A stretch of DNA of 5,089 nt from Clostridiales bacterium. GTDB taxonomy: Bacteria > Bacillota > Clostridia > Oscillospirales > QAMX01. Under the pieces are notes generated by a model. The model was not told the origin of the DNA, searched no databases, and saw nothing but the letters and a program-made list of their open reading frames with translations. Each line of letters begins with the position of its first letter. Within the stretch, counting starts at the first letter, position 1. Both the position numbers and the translations under genes were made by a program. The stretch lies in the NCBI GenBank assembly GCA_003149835.1, contig QAMX01000035.1:1-5089 (forward strand), read 5' to 3'. Below are positions 4,946-5,089 of the stretch, in pieces.

Positions 4946-5089
4946 TGCCGCGCCGGCGCTGCTCTCCTCCGGCGGACCGTGTTGGAAAGCAGCGGGCGGC
5001 TCCGTATGTTCCGGATGGAAATCGGCGCGTCGGTTGTACCAAGAAATTTTCCCGCAGAGAGCCGCAGGCGGCCGCCGGAGCGTGGGAAC
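4946..5089. other. Right-edge stretch without a supported gene
   Basis: These 144 GC-rich bases follow the terminator. Frames are open by chance in several directions, including plus-strand GTG 4979 and ATG 5006 and all minus frames, but none has a ribosome binding site or a recognisable protein motif. A ten-base palindrome GGCGGCCGCC lies at 5067-5076. A gene could begin beyond the edge. Confidence 0.4.

Noticed and set aside
4979..5089. Start of a plus-strand gene at GTG 4979, TTG 4982 or ATG 5006, or a minus-strand gene entering from the right edge
   Set aside because: Frames stay open mainly because the sequence is GC-rich; there is no ribosome binding site, no motif, and the minus frames run through the terminator palindrome.

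Overview
The window looks like the chromosome of a GC-rich, low-pathogenicity-signature Firmicute, most likely a gut-type Clostridia. The evidence is indirect: AGGAGG-type ribosome binding sites, classic sigma-A promoters (TTGACA/TATAAT-like), a PadR–DUF1700–DUF4097 operon of the kind common in Firmicutes, a GtrA/GT2 pair, and strong G/C preference at third codon positions. No mobile element, CRISPR array, tRNA or rRNA was seen.

Left part (1–1560): a divergent pair of cell-envelope glycosylation genes. On the minus strand is a GT2 polyprenyl-phosphate sugar transferase that runs off the left edge and carries a four-helix, GtrA-like C-terminal region. Only 59 bases away, on the plus strand, is a stand-alone GtrA-family membrane protein. 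Together they suggest loading of a sugar onto a polyprenyl phosphate and its movement across the membrane.

Middle (1539–2992): a minus-strand pair. trmB (tRNA m7G46 methyltransferase) is transcribed from a good extended -10 promoter through a leader of about 190 nt. A small cysteine-cluster (YkgJ-like) protein gene overlaps its 3' end by 38 bases. The cysteine-cluster gene and GtrA converge and overlap tail to tail by 22 bases, with no clear terminator between them.

Right part (3040–4945): a compact plus-strand operon, padR – DUF1700 membrane protein – DUF4097 protein. It has a near-consensus promoter, an 8-5-8 inverted repeat over the -10 that probably serves as the PadR operator, overlapping genes (4 and 17 bases), and a strong palindromic terminator. 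This is probably an autoregulated envelope-stress or membrane-sensing module. The DUF4097 protein carries eight x-[TS]-[SD]-N-[GS] repeats about 20 residues apart, which suggests a repetitive beta structure outside the membrane. The last ~145 bases hold no gene I can support.

No clearly new system is visible. The most interesting points are the GT2–GtrA fusion next to a second GtrA, the operator-bearing PadR module without an attached ABC transporter, and a promoter-like element embedded at the DUF4097 stop codon that points into the terminator hairpin.
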